The translations under genes were made by a program, and so were the position numbers. From Brevirhabdus sp. (lineage in GTDB: Bacteria > Pseudomonadota > Alphaproteobacteria > Rhodobacterales > Rhodobacteraceae): a stretch of 64,000 nucleotides of DNA. The notes under the pieces are model-generated. The model was given only the letters and a program-made list of their open reading frames with translations. It made no database searches and was not told where the DNA came from. This document shows, in pieces, positions 45,262-53,544 of this stretch (position 1 is the first letter of the stretch; each line of letters begins with the position of its first letter). The DNA lies in assembly GCA_024637315.1 (NCBI GenBank), contig JAGXFH010000018.1, positions 56,528 to 120,527 on the forward strand. The letters are read 5' to 3'.

Positions 45262-46599
45262 TCAGGACATCAGCGCGGTCGCCAGCCGGTTCTGGTGCTC
45301 GATCACCCTTGGCAGGTCGATCGTCGTGATATGACCGTCCCGAACGATTTGTTTTCCTTCGACAAAAAGATCCCGCACCTGCATCGGACCCGCCAGCAGG
45401 ATCGCGGAGGGATCCCAACTGCCCGCCGAGGAAACACCGGAAACGTCCCAGATGGCAATATCGGCCCGCTTCCCGATCTCGATTCGCCCGCAATCCCGCC
45501 GACCCAGAACATCCGCCCCGCCGCGAGTGGCGATTTCCAGCGCTTCTCGGGCGCTCATCTTGTCGGCACCGCCGGCAACCCGCTGCAGCAGCATCGCCAG
45601 ACGCGCCTCGACCACCAGATTGCCGCTGTCATTCGAGGCAGAGCCATCGACGCCAAGCCCGACCTTGACGCCGCTGTCGCGCATCGCCCGCACCGGCGCA
45701 ATGCCCGAGCCGAGACGGCAGTTCGAGCACGGACAATGCGCAACTCCGGTCATCGACCGGGCGAAAAGGTCGATCTCGGCGCTATCGAGCTTGACGCAAT
45801 GCGCGTGCCAGACATCGTCGCCGGTCCAGCCCAGCTCTTGGGCATACTGGCCAGGCCGACAACCGAATTGCGCCATCGAATAGGCGATATCCTCTTCGTT
45901 TTCCGCCAGATGGGTGTGCAGCATCACGCCCTTGTCGCGGGCCAGCACCGCTGCATCCCGCATCAATTCCCGGCTGACCGAGAATGGCGAGCACGGCGCC
46001 ACGCCAATGCGCAGCATCGCGCCCTCGGACGCATCGTGATGCCGGTCGATCACCCGGATGCAGTCGTTCAGGATAGCGGCCTCATTCTCGACCAGAGCAT
46101 CAGGCGGCAGCCCGCCCGCGCTTTCGCCGATCGACATCGCCCCGCGGGTGGCATGAAACCGCAGGCCGATCTCCTGGGCGGCATCTATCGTATCGTCCAG
46201 CCTTGCCCCGTTGGGATAAAGATAAAGATGGTCGGAGCTGAGGCTGCAGCCCGACAGCGCGAGTTCGGCCAATCCGACAAGGGCAGAGGTCCGCATCTCT
46301 TCGGGACCGAAAAGCGACCAGATCGGGTAGAGCGTCTTGAGCCAGCCGAACAGCATGGCATCCTGGCCGCCCGGCACGGCTCGGGTCAAGGTCTGAAAAA
46401 GGTGGTGATGGGTGTTCACCAGGCCCGGCGTCACGACGCAGCCCCGCGCATCGACGCTTTCGCCCCCGACGCGAAGCCCGTGGCCGATTTCGGCGATCAC
46501 CCCATCGCGCAGCCGGATATCCGCGCCCGCCAGTTCCTGCCGAGCGTCATTCATCGTGAGAATGGACTGGGCATTCTTGATCACTAGCTCTCTGGCCAT
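45262..46599 (-). CDS. 8-oxoguanine deaminase
   Basis: A 445-residue amidohydrolase (ATZ/TRZ branch). Seen: PGLVNTHHHLFQTLTRAVPGGQDAMLFGWLKTLYPIW near residue 60-95 (zinc HxH plus the QTLTRA motif), SSDHLYLYPNG near 120, MLHTHLAENEEDIAYSMAQFGCRPGQYAQELGW near 210 (His-x-Glu), HAHCVKLDSAEI near 250, HCPCSNCRLGSGIAPV near 280 and GLGVDGSASNDSGNLVVEARLAMLLQR near 310 (Asp). CPCSNCRLGSGIAPV with the GVDGSASND loop fits 8-oxoguanine deaminase, which removes ammonia from oxidised guanine to give urate. The ATG at 46599 has a GAGGAC site. Confidence 0.85.
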   Translation of the reverse strand: MARELVIKNAQSILTMNDARQELAGADIRLRDGVIAEIGHGLRVGGESVDARGCVVTPGLVNTHHHLFQTLTRAVPGGQDAMLFGWLKTLYPIWSLFGPEEMRTSALVGLAELALSGCSLSSDHLYLYPNGARLDDTIDAAQEIGLRFHATRGAMSIGESAGGLPPDALVENEAAILNDCIRVIDRHHDASEGAMLRIGVAPCSPFSVSRELMRDAAVLARDKGVMLHTHLAENEEDIAYSMAQFGCRPGQYAQELGWTGDDVWHAHCVKLDSAEIDLFARSMTGVAHCPCSNCRLGSGIAPVRAMRDSGVKVGLGVDGSASNDSGNLVVEARLAMLLQRVAGGADKMSAREALEIATRGGADVLGRRDCGRIEIGKRADIAIWDVSGVSSAGSWDPSAILLAGPMQVRDLFVEGKQIVRDGHITTIDLPRVIEHQNRLATALMS

Positions 46600-46728
46600 C
46601 GCGGTCCTCATCCTTCGGATCCCCAGTCGGATGATCCTTGCGGATGTGCCGACAGACGGGCGCCAAGGACTCGGCAACCTGTGGCAACAGGCAGCCAGCG
46701 CCCTGGTCCGATGACAGGCGACGGAGGC

Positions 46729-47541
46729 CTAGACATCCGGCACCAGTTGCAGAAGCTGCAGCGCCGCCCGGTGCAGGCTGGCGCTCGCCGCGGCCACGAT
46801 CCGCCCGCCCTCATGCGCCGGACCGCCGCGCCAGTCGGTGACGATGCCGCCCGCAGCCTCGATCACCGCGATCGGGGCCTGCACGTCATAGGCCTGTAAC
46901 CCGGCCTCGACCACCAGATCGACATTGCCCGACGCCAATAGCGCGTAGGCATAGCAATCCATGCCGTATCGCGTCAGCCTGACCTGCCGGGACAGTTCCA
47001 GAAACGCCGCGCCCTCGACCAGAGAGCCGACCTCGGGGAATGTGGTGAACAGAATGGCATCGCCAAGACGTGGCGACGGCCGCACCCCGATCCGGGTGGC
47101 CTTGCCGCCGCGATGCAGTTCCGCCAGGCCGAATCCGCCGACGAACCTTTCGCCCGTATAGGGTTGATCGATCATCCCCAGGATCGGCCCCGCCGCATCG
47201 CGGATCGAGATCAGCGTTCCCCAGGTGGGCGTGCCGCTGATGAACCCCCGCGTGCCGTCGATCGGATCCAGGACCCAAGTCAGGCCGCTGGTCCCTTGGA
47301 CCGGGCCGAATTCCTCGCCCAGAATGCCGTCCTCGGGCCGCATTTGCCGCAACACCTCGCGGATGGCCTGTTCGGCCTCGCGGTCGGCGCAGGTGACCGG
47401 ATCGAAATGACCGTCTGCCTTGTTCTCGGTCTTCAGCCGTGTGGTCCGGAAGTAATCCAGCGTGACGACCGCCGCGGCGTCAGCAGCCGCATTCGCCACC
47501 TGAAGCAAGACCTCACGCTCGGATCGTGAAAATTCAGTCAT
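46729..47541 (-). CDS. hisN: Inositol-monophosphatase-family phosphatase, probably histidinol-phosphatase
   Basis: A 270-residue Mg2+/Li+-sensitive phosphatase. Seen: GEEFGPV near residue 83 (metal Glu), WVLDPIDGTRGFISGTPTWGTLISI near 96 (DPIDGT signature), GMDCYAYALLASGNVDLVVEAGLQAYDVQAPIAVIEAAGG near 195-235 (second Asp cluster). The FISG-TPTWGTLI and AYD-QAPI variants match alphaproteobacterial HisN rather than SuhB, so dephosphorylation of L-histidinol phosphate is likely; no other his genes are near. The ATG at 47541 is chosen. Confidence 0.82.
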   Translation of the reverse strand: MTEFSRSEREVLLQVANAAADAAAVVTLDYFRTTRLKTENKADGHFDPVTCADREAEQAIREVLRQMRPEDGILGEEFGPVQGTSGLTWVLDPIDGTRGFISGTPTWGTLISIRDAAGPILGMIDQPYTGERFVGGFGLAELHRGGKATRIGVRPSPRLGDAILFTTFPEVGSLVEGAAFLELSRQVRLTRYGMDCYAYALLASGNVDLVVEAGLQAYDVQAPIAVIEAAGGIVTDWRGGPAHEGGRIVAAASASLHRAALQLLQLVPDV

Positions 47542-47610
47542 GCGATGCCTTTTCCCAGCCAACACCCGTCAAGGGGTGTAGCCGGGGACAAGCATGTAAA
47601 CCAGATGAAT

Positions 47611-47982
47611 TCAGGCCACGTCGGACAATACGCGCGCAAGTTCGAAAAGACGGCGGCGCTGGTTCTCGGGAATCGAGTAATATGACCGCACCAGCTCAAG
47701 CGCTTCCTTGTCGGCCATGATGTCGCCGGGGATCATAGAAGATCCGGAACTTGCGGTCGCGTCATCATCGATGCCTTCGAAGAAAAAGCTCACCGGCACG
47801 TCAACCGCTTCGGCGATATCCCAAAGCCGAGAGGCGCTGACGCGATTCATTCCGGTCTCGTATTTCTGAATCTGCTGGAACTTGATTCCAACCTTCTCGG
47901 CCAGCTGCTGCTGCGTCATCCCAACCATCCATCGGCGGTGACGAATTCTCTTGCCGACGTGTACATCCACAGGATGTTTCAT
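47611..47982 (-). CDS. XRE-family transcriptional regulator
   Basis: A 123-residue regulator with an N-terminal helix-turn-helix (VGKRIRHRRWMVGMTQQQLAEKVGIKFQQIQKYETGMNRVSASRLWDIAEAVDVPVSFFFEG, residues 8-70) and a C-terminal helical dimerisation tail (MADKEALELVRSYYSIPENQRRRLFELARVLSD). It is the short alphaproteobacterial type represented by many genes per genome, often stress- or cell-cycle-related. The ATG at 47982 is preceded by an AAGGAGTTG site. The target genes are unknown. Confidence 0.9.
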   Translation of the reverse strand: MKHPVDVHVGKRIRHRRWMVGMTQQQLAEKVGIKFQQIQKYETGMNRVSASRLWDIAEAVDVPVSFFFEGIDDDATASSGSSMIPGDIMADKEALELVRSYYSIPENQRRRLFELARVLSDVA

Positions 47983-48307
47983 GGGACAACTCCTTATTCG
48001 TTTAACGTGCATAGTGTGTCGGCTTTTGCCCCGCATTTCTCAACCTGTCTTTTTGGATAGGCTGACTGTCGCCCAACTGTGGACAATGTTTTCAAATGCT
48101 TAACGATAATTCTCCAAATAAAGCAGCGGAGAGGGCTCGCAAGTGCGCGTTTATCGGCGCTTTGGCGCAAACGGTCAGCGCGCAATCCGATGATACCGAA
48201 CCGCATTCCTTGCACCGGGCGATTCGCTTTGCGGTTGAGCCGCGCAGTGGTCTTCAGGGGTGTTCGCAGCATTTACTAAGCCGCAACAACGAACCATACA
48301 GATCCGC
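47983..48307. other. Divergent intergenic region without a visible gene
   Basis: About 325 bp, more AT-rich than its surroundings, between the XRE regulator and the quinone oxidoreductase. It must hold both promoters. I see no convincing frame, RNA gene or repeat. A single DnaA-box-like TGTGGACAA (48078-48086) is present but isolated. Confidence 0.5.
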
Positions 48308-49282
48308 ATGAAAGCACTTCGGATCAATTCAGCCGCCACCGCCCCCTCGCTTGAACAGATTGCCCTGCCCGAGCCGGGCAATGGCGAGGTTCGACTCCGA
48401 ATCGAGGCCTGCGGTCTGAACTTCGCCGACCTGCTGATGATTGCCGGCAGCTATCAGGACACGCCTTCCCTGCCCTTCACCCTCGGCATGGAGGCGGCCG
48501 GTGTTGTCGACAGCACCGGCCCCCAAGTCGCCGGGTTGCGGCCGGGCGACCGGGTTGCGGTCTTTGCGGGCAGCGGCGGACTGGCCGAATACGGATGTTT
48601 TCCCGCCGACCGCTGCGTGTCTTTGCCGGACACGATGTCATTTGCCGATGCCGCCGCCTTTCAGGTTGCTTACGGCACCAGCCATCTTGCGCTGCATCAC
48701 CGCGCCCGACTGCGTCCCGGCGAAACGCTGCTGGTACTCGGCGCCGCCGGTGGCGTCGGCCTGACAGCCGTCGAGATCGGCAAGCATATGGGGGCACGGG
48801 TGATCGCCGTCGCCCGGGGATCCGAAAAACTGGCGGCTGCGCAACAGGCCGGGGCCGACCACCTGATCGACAGTGACAGCCAGGATATCCGACAAGCGGT
48901 CAAGGCGCTTGGCGGCGCGGATGTCGTCTATGATCCGGTCGGCGGCGATCAGTTCAAGGCCGCACTGCGCGCCTGCAATCCCGAAGCCCGCCTTCTGGTG
49001 ATCGGCTTTGCAAGCGGCGAGGTGCCGCAGATCCCGGCTAACATCCTCATGGTCAAGAACCTCACTGCGATCGGCTTTTACTGGGGCGGCTATATGCGGT
49101 TTGCCCCGGATGCCCTGACCGACAGCCTGTCGCAGCTGTTCGAATGGTACAGAGAGGGCAAGCTGCGCCCGCATGTCAGCCACATCCTGCCACTCGACCG
49201 CGCACATGAAGGACTGGACCTGCTACGCCGGCGCAAGTCCACAGGCAAGGTCGTCATCACGCCACAGCCTGCACCGGCCTGA
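48308..49282 (+). CDS. NADPH:quinone oxidoreductase-family (zinc-free MDR) enzyme
   Basis: A 324-residue medium-chain dehydrogenase/reductase of the QOR type. Seen: MKALRINSAATAPSLEQIALPEPGNGEVRLRIEACGLNFADLLMIAGSY (N-terminal GroES-like domain without the zinc Cys set), LGMEAAGVVDSTG near residue 62, LVLGAAGGVGLTAVEIGKHMGARVIAVARGSEK near 145 (Rossmann GxxGGVG), and KNLTAIGFYWGGY near 255. It is most similar in pattern to quinone/enoyl reductases; the substrate is not known. The ATG at 48308 is the family start. Its 3' end overlaps the convergent LysR gene by 26 bp. Confidence 0.88.
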   Translation: MKALRINSAATAPSLEQIALPEPGNGEVRLRIEACGLNFADLLMIAGSYQDTPSLPFTLGMEAAGVVDSTGPQVAGLRPGDRVAVFAGSGGLAEYGCFPADRCVSLPDTMSFADAAAFQVAYGTSHLALHHRARLRPGETLLVLGAAGGVGLTAVEIGKHMGARVIAVARGSEKLAAAQQAGADHLIDSDSQDIRQAVKALGGADVVYDPVGGDQFKAALRACNPEARLLVIGFASGEVPQIPANILMVKNLTAIGFYWGGYMRFAPDALTDSLSQLFEWYREGKLRPHVSHILPLDRAHEGLDLLRRRKSTGKVVITPQPAPA

Positions 49283-50129
49283 CCCCGAAGGCCTGGCGCA
49301 CCAGCACCGCAAGGTCCTGGATCACCGGGCTTTTCGTCGGATCGGCGTGATAGAAGTTGACCCGAACCTTTTCCAGCGGCGGCAACGCGCCGCCATGCTG
49401 GATCGCCTCCAGATAAGGCGGAATCGTTCCGTCGATCATCGCATGGATCGCCAGATCGGCGCTGGTGCTGGCCTCGATTGTTCGGCACTGGTCGGATTCG
49501 ATCGCCATCTCCCACGGAATGCCGGCCTTGTTCAGCGCCGCGGTGACCCCGGCGCGAAAGATGCAGCGATGCTCGAAGGCCAGCCGCAACGGGCGCTGCT
49601 TCCAGACCACCCCGCCCGGCGCTCCGACCCAGACCAGCGGCAGGCTGGTCAGCGTCTCTCCTCCGGCGTCGATCGTGTCCTCGGTCGTCAGGATCATGTC
49701 GCATTCGCCGCGCGCGAACTGCTGTTTCAGCGACCGGGTGAAGGTCGACACAAGCTGCACCCGAACCCGGGGATAATCAGAGTGGAACCGCCGCAGAACC
49801 TGGGGGATCGCCGGATAGACGATGTCATGCGGCACGCCCAGCACGACCTCGCCCTCGTAATCCTGATGCGTCAGGCGGGCATAGACCTCGTCGTTCAAGG
49901 CCAGCATGCGCCGGGCATAGCCCAGCAACTGCTCGCCCGAGGCGGTCAGCGCGATGGTGCGGCCGCTGCGGTCCATCAGCTCCAGCCCCAGCGAGTCTTC
50001 CAGCCGCTTAAGCTGCATCGACACGGCCGACTGGGTGAGGTTCAGAAAGCCCGAAGCGCGGGTGACGCCGCCGGCTTCGGCCACGGCCACGAAAGAGCGC
50101 AGGGCGGTAAGGTCAAGGTTTCTTGGCAT
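49257..50129 (-). CDS. LysR-family transcriptional regulator
   Basis: A 290-residue LysR regulator: N-terminal winged helix (NLDLTALRSFVAVAEAGGVTRASGFLNLTQSAVSMQLKRLEDSLGLELMDRSGRTIALTASGEQLLGYARRML, residues 4-75), linker helix, and a periplasmic-binding-protein-like effector domain (VVLGVPHDIVYPAIPQVLRRFHSDYPRVRVQLVS from about 93). The effector is unknown. It reads toward the quinone oxidoreductase gene and away from the DUF1127 gene, from which it is separated by about 125 bp; either could be its target. Confidence 0.9.
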   Translation of the reverse strand: MPRNLDLTALRSFVAVAEAGGVTRASGFLNLTQSAVSMQLKRLEDSLGLELMDRSGRTIALTASGEQLLGYARRMLALNDEVYARLTHQDYEGEVVLGVPHDIVYPAIPQVLRRFHSDYPRVRVQLVSTFTRSLKQQFARGECDMILTTEDTIDAGGETLTSLPLVWVGAPGGVVWKQRPLRLAFEHRCIFRAGVTAALNKAGIPWEMAIESDQCRTIEASTSADLAIHAMIDGTIPPYLEAIQHGGALPPLEKVRVNFYHADPTKSPVIQDLAVLVRQAFGVRPVQAVA

Positions 50130-50253
50130 ATCAATTTCCCTGATGGACGATCTGATAAACATTCATTTTACGAATTGATCAGAGTCTGACAAGCATATCA
50201 AGAAAAATGATCATAGCCATGCACCAGATCACCAAATCAGAAGGACCAGGACA

Positions 50254-50475
50254 ATGACCACCTGCACCAACAATACCGCGATCCATCGCGCCGCCCTGCC
50301 CGCTCGCCATTCTATCGTTTCGCGGCTGGGTTTTGCCCTTGCCGCCCGCAGGCAGCGCAATGCCCTGAAAAACCTGGACGATCGGGCGCTGTCTGACCTT
50401 GGCCTGAGCCGCGATCAGGCCGAGGCAGAGGCCAGCAAGCCGATCTGGGACGTCCCGGCAAGCTGGCGCCGCTGA
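50254..50475 (+). CDS. DUF1127 small protein
   Basis: A 73-residue arginine-rich protein with the DUF1127 signature RRQRNALKNLDDRALSDLGLSRDQAEAEASKPIWD. In Rhodobacter and Agrobacterium small DUF1127 proteins influence RNA turnover, phosphate and stress responses. It has an AGGACCAGGA ribosome site and is probably monocistronic. It is divergent from the LysR gene. Confidence 0.9.
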   Translation: MTTCTNNTAIHRAALPARHSIVSRLGFALAARRQRNALKNLDDRALSDLGLSRDQAEAEASKPIWDVPASWRR

Positions 50476-50604
50476 TATTCTGGGCAAAAGCGTCGGTTTT
50501 GGCGCGGAAGTCCTTGAAAACCTGCAAATCCCTGCCAATATCCTAGCATGAGGGTGCTCCGCATAAGCGGGGCGCCTGTTGAGAGACATCTAGGAGGCAG
50601 TTGA

Positions 50605-51342
50605 ATGGCTGACTATCAAACCGCCCGCGCCGGTGTCGGCGTCCGGACGGCCGAAATTGACGCGGGCCTCAAGGCCCATATGAACAAGGTCTACGGCACC
50701 ATGTCCGTTGGCCTTCTGGTGACCGCTTTGGCCGCCTGGGCGGTCGGGTCGAGCGATGTGCTGATGGCGATCTTCCGTGATCCGGTCACGATGCGTCCGA
50801 ACATCCTGGGCTGGGTGATCATGTTCGCCCCGCTGATCATGGTCTTTGCCTTCGGTGCGATGATCAACCGCCTGTCCGCCGCCGGAGCGCAGCTTTTCTT
50901 CTATGCCTTCGCGGCGATGATGGGGCTGTCGATCAGCTGGATATTCGCGGTGTTCACCGGCATTTCGATCACCCAGACGTTCCTGGTGACCTCGATCTCG
51001 TTCGCCGGTCTGTCGCTTTGGGGCTACACCACCAAGAAAGACATCTCGGGTTGGGGGTCTTTCCTGATCATGGGCGTGATCGGCCTGATCGTGGCGTCGA
51101 TCGTGAACATCTTCCTGGGCTCGCCGGCGATCCACTTTGCGATCTCGGTCATCGGTGTGCTGATCTTCGCCGGCCTCACGGCCTACGACACGCAGAAGAT
51201 CAAGACCGACTACATCCAGCACGCCCAATCGATGGACAGCGAGTGGCTGGGCAAGTCGGCGATCATGGGGGCGCTGAACCTCTACCTCGACTTCATCAAC
51301 CTGTTCATGTTCCTGCTGCAATTCCTCGGAAATCGCGAATAA
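50605..51342 (+). CDS. Bax inhibitor-1/YccA-family membrane protein
   Basis: A 245-residue BI-1/TMBIM protein with seven helices. Seen: an N-terminal cytosolic DYQTARAGVGVRTAEIDAGLKAHMNKVYGTMSVGLLVTALAAWAVG, the MMGLSISWIFAVFTGISITQTFLVTSISFAGLSLWGYTTKKDISGWGSFLIMGVIGLIVASIVNIFLGS core, and the closing VIGVLIFAGLTAYDTQKIKTDYI (family GLTAYDTQ motif) and ALNLYLDFINLFMFLLQFLGNRE. Bacterial members behave as pH-sensitive Ca2+ leak channels or interact with FtsH. The start has a GGAGG site. Confidence 0.93.
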   Translation: MADYQTARAGVGVRTAEIDAGLKAHMNKVYGTMSVGLLVTALAAWAVGSSDVLMAIFRDPVTMRPNILGWVIMFAPLIMVFAFGAMINRLSAAGAQLFFYAFAAMMGLSISWIFAVFTGISITQTFLVTSISFAGLSLWGYTTKKDISGWGSFLIMGVIGLIVASIVNIFLGSPAIHFAISVIGVLIFAGLTAYDTQKIKTDYIQHAQSMDSEWLGKSAIMGALNLYLDFINLFMFLLQFLGNRE

Positions 51343-51366
51343 GCGACCGAACGCAGACGCGAAAAA

Positions 51367-51392
51367 AAGGGGCCGACATCTGTCGGCCCCTT
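51367..51392. terminator. Bidirectional rho-independent terminator
   Basis: AAGGGGCCGACA (51367-51378) and TGTCGGCCCCTT (51381-51392) form a perfect 12-bp palindrome. On the plus strand TTGTTGATT follows (for the BI-1 gene); on the minus strand the A run 51362-51368 gives seven T (for the small lipoprotein gene). It lies between these two convergent genes. Confidence 0.9.
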
Positions 51393-51421
51393 GTTGATTC
51401 CGGACGTCGCCGGCGCCTGGC

Positions 51422-51601
51422 CTAACCTTCGGCCATATCCTGCATCAGCTGTCCACGGTAGTCCGTCGGGCCAGACGCCACGGGTGCCGCAGCGGCGGGC
51501 GCGGTGCTTGTCCCAAATCCGACTCCGCTTGATCTTTCCGTCGCCCGATTGACGGAACACCCCGTCAACACGATCATCGCTATCAATCCCACGATCCGCA
51601 T
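51422..51601 (-). CDS. Very small lipoprotein
   Basis: A 59-residue protein with a lipoprotein signal MRIVGLIAMIVLTGC (lipobox LTGC at residue 15) and an Ala/Pro-rich mature part: SVNRATERSSGVGFGTSTAPAAAAPVASGPTDYRGQLMQDMAEG. A strong GGAGG site precedes the ATG at 51601, and a terminator follows. The GVGF motif a few residues after the lipid anchor also occurs in the Excalibur lipoprotein at 54224-54880. Function unknown. Confidence 0.65.
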   Translation of the reverse strand: MRIVGLIAMIVLTGCSVNRATERSSGVGFGTSTAPAAAAPVASGPTDYRGQLMQDMAEG

Positions 51602-51854
51602 GGTTCCTCCGATTTCTGGCAATTGGCCCAAGCCTTGACGCGCGCATCTGGCATTGATGCGGCAGGTCCAAGACAACATTCTGTCATCTTTGCGATGCCA
51701 ATGGCGATAGGCCGACCGGTTTTGCGGTCACAGGTCCGGGACATCGGGTGAACCGGATTTCCCGGTTTGTTGCGCCGTCGCGACGCCATCGTGATCCCGT
51801 TGAGAGACCTTCCCGAGTCAGTAATCCACTGCATGCAGTGCCTTTCTGCATCGG

Positions 51855-52737
51855 ATGACCAATACCTTTGAACGACTTGCACCGGCGACCGCAATGGTGC
51901 TGACGGCAATCAGCCTTGTGACTCCGGTCCGGGCGCAGGGCGCGACTGGGGAACTTGCCGACCTACGACTGCGGGTCGAACAGCTTGAAACTGCGCAAAG
52001 CAATTTGCGCTTCAACTTGCCCGGCAGCACACAGGTCGAAATCTACGGATATGCAAAGCTTGGCCTGCTGTTCGATCTGGAGGCCGATTTGGGCAACAGG
52101 TTTTTCGGGCTTTGCAGCCTGCGGCCGGGCTTCCGGTCCGACAGCAACAGCAATGCCCATGCCTTTCCGTCGCGGCTGGGGTTCCGAACCTCGACAGACA
52201 CCGAGTTCGGCCAGCTCAAAACGGTGATCGAAGGCAATTTTTTCGGCAATGGCGGCGGCCGCGAGCTACGCGTTCGGCAACAGCTTCGTCCGGCTCGCGG
52301 CGCTCTCGCGCGACATCGAAGGCGCTTGGGCAAGCGTGGACGGCTACGGCATCAACCTTTCCGGCCACACATCGCTTTGGGAAGGCGGCACGCTGCAGGC
52401 ATCACTGACCACGGGCGAGGCCATCGGCAGCTACATGGTCTTTGGCGGTGCGGATGTCATCGGCAACCGGGCGGTCGAAACACATGGCGTGACGCTCGGA
52501 CTCAGCCAGGAGATAAACGACCAGTTCCCGGTCGGGGCCGTCTACGGGATGCGCGACATCGATGACGGCGTACCGGGCGATACCAACACGCTGGAAGCCC
52601 TTCACCTGGCACTGAACTGCAAGCCTGTCGAACGGGTCTCGATCGGACTTGAATACATCACCGGCGAACGCACGCTTTTCAATGATCGAACGGCAAGCGC
52701 CGACCGGGTTCGGGCCGCATTCCAGTTCAACTTCCAA
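51855..52737 (+). pseudogene. Decayed outer-membrane porin gene
   Basis: Two frames together read like a DcaP/porin-type protein. The first (from ATG 51855) has a signal peptide (MVLTAISLVTPVRAQ), a coiled-coil start (LADLRLRVEQLE) and STQVEIYGYAKLGLLFDLEADLG...RLGFRTSTDTEFGQLKTVIEGNFFGNGGG, then shifts near 52250. The second frame continues with beta-strand segments (GYGINLSGHTSLWEGGTLQASLTTGEAIGSY, HGVTLGLSQEINDQFPVGAVYGMRDID, SIGLEYITGERTLFN) to a C-terminal FQFNF, the usual outer-membrane end. A central portion, including the strands expected after GNGGG, is missing. After the last Phe (52732-52734) stands CAA where a TAA would be expected, so the stop also seems lost. Confidence 0.75.
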
Positions 52738-52767
52738 GACCTCCCGCCGGCCGGAACCGATCGGGAC

Positions 52768-52798
52768 AAAAGAAAAAGCCGCGCGAACATCGCGCGGC
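52768..52798 (-). terminator. Rho-independent terminator of rpmG
   Basis: On the minus strand GCCGCGCGA-TGT-TCGCGCGGC (arms 52790-52798 and 52778-52786) is followed by TTTTTCTTTT. It starts 26 bp after the rpmG stop and is perfect in pairing. Confidence 0.93.
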
Positions 52799-52824
52799 TT
52801 CATGCCATCGGCAGGTGGCAGGAT

Positions 52825-52992
52825 CTACTTGATCTTGCCTTCCTTGTATTCGACGTGCTTGCGGATAACGGGGTCATATTTCTTGACGACCATCTTTTCG
52901 GTCATCGTGCGGGCGTTCTTCTTGGTCACGTAGAAATGGCCCGTATCCGCGGTCGAGTTCAGACGGATCTTGATCGTCGTCGGTTTCGCCAT
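52825..52992 (-). CDS. rpmG: 50S ribosomal protein L33
   Basis: A 55-residue L33: [55 protein letters not shown]. It is the zinc-free type, since the two CxxC pairs of the zinc form are replaced. The gene is single and has its own strong terminator. Confidence 0.97.
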   Translation of the reverse strand: MAKPTTIKIRLNSTADTGHFYVTKKNARTMTEKMVVKKYDPVIRKHVEYKEGKIK

Positions 52993-53126
52993 TTGTCTTC
53001 TCCTGCAGCCGGACAGCATTCTGCCCGTGAAATCCTTGAAGCCCGCCTTTTACTGGTCCGGGGGGCCGAGTCAACAGCAATTGCGGTGGGCGCCGCGACA
53101 TTGGCCTCGCTGGCCCGAGAGTTCAT

Positions 53127-53534
53127 GCGCGGATGGTCTGTAAGCCGGATTCTGTCCAGGCCGGACCGATGATCCGACCCTGGATGACCATTCCTCTGCA
53201 CCCGCCGTTACCGACGGGCGTCAAGCTGCCAACCCGGACCCCTGGGCTGAAGCGTCCCTGCGGGCGGTATCCCGGACCGAGATCCGGGACCAGCCCCGCG
53301 CGAGGTCCCTATTCGGCATTGCTCCGGGTGGGGCTTGCCATGCCGCGCCTGTTGCCAGGCCCGCGGTGCGCTCTTACCGCACCTTTTCACCTTTTCCGGC
53401 CCGAGGACCGGTAGTCTGATTTCTGTGGCGCTTTCCCTCGGGTTGCCCCGGCCGGGCGTTACCCGGCACCCTTGCCTCATGGAGTCCGGACTTTCCTCGA
53501 ACGTTGCCGCCCGCGATCATCCGACCATCCGCGC
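53127..53534 (-). ncRNA. rnpB: RNase P RNA (type A)
   Basis: The catalytic RNA of RNase P, which trims tRNA 5' ends. On the minus strand the 5' region contains GAGGAAAGTCCGGACTCC (53481-53501 area; universal P4/CR-I motif) and the 3' region ACAGAATCCGGCTTACAGACC (universal CR-V). The ends pair as P1: GCGCGGATGGTC (53127-53138) with GACCATCCGCGC (53523-53534), 12 perfect base pairs. Length about 408 nt. Exact mature ends are inferred from P1. Confidence 0.97.
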
Positions 53535-53544
53535 AATCCGGCAT

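Noticed and set aside
48078..48086. DnaA-box-like sequence (replication origin?)
   Set aside because: One site with one mismatch, no cluster, no AT-rich unwinding region of typical size and no origin-linked genes.
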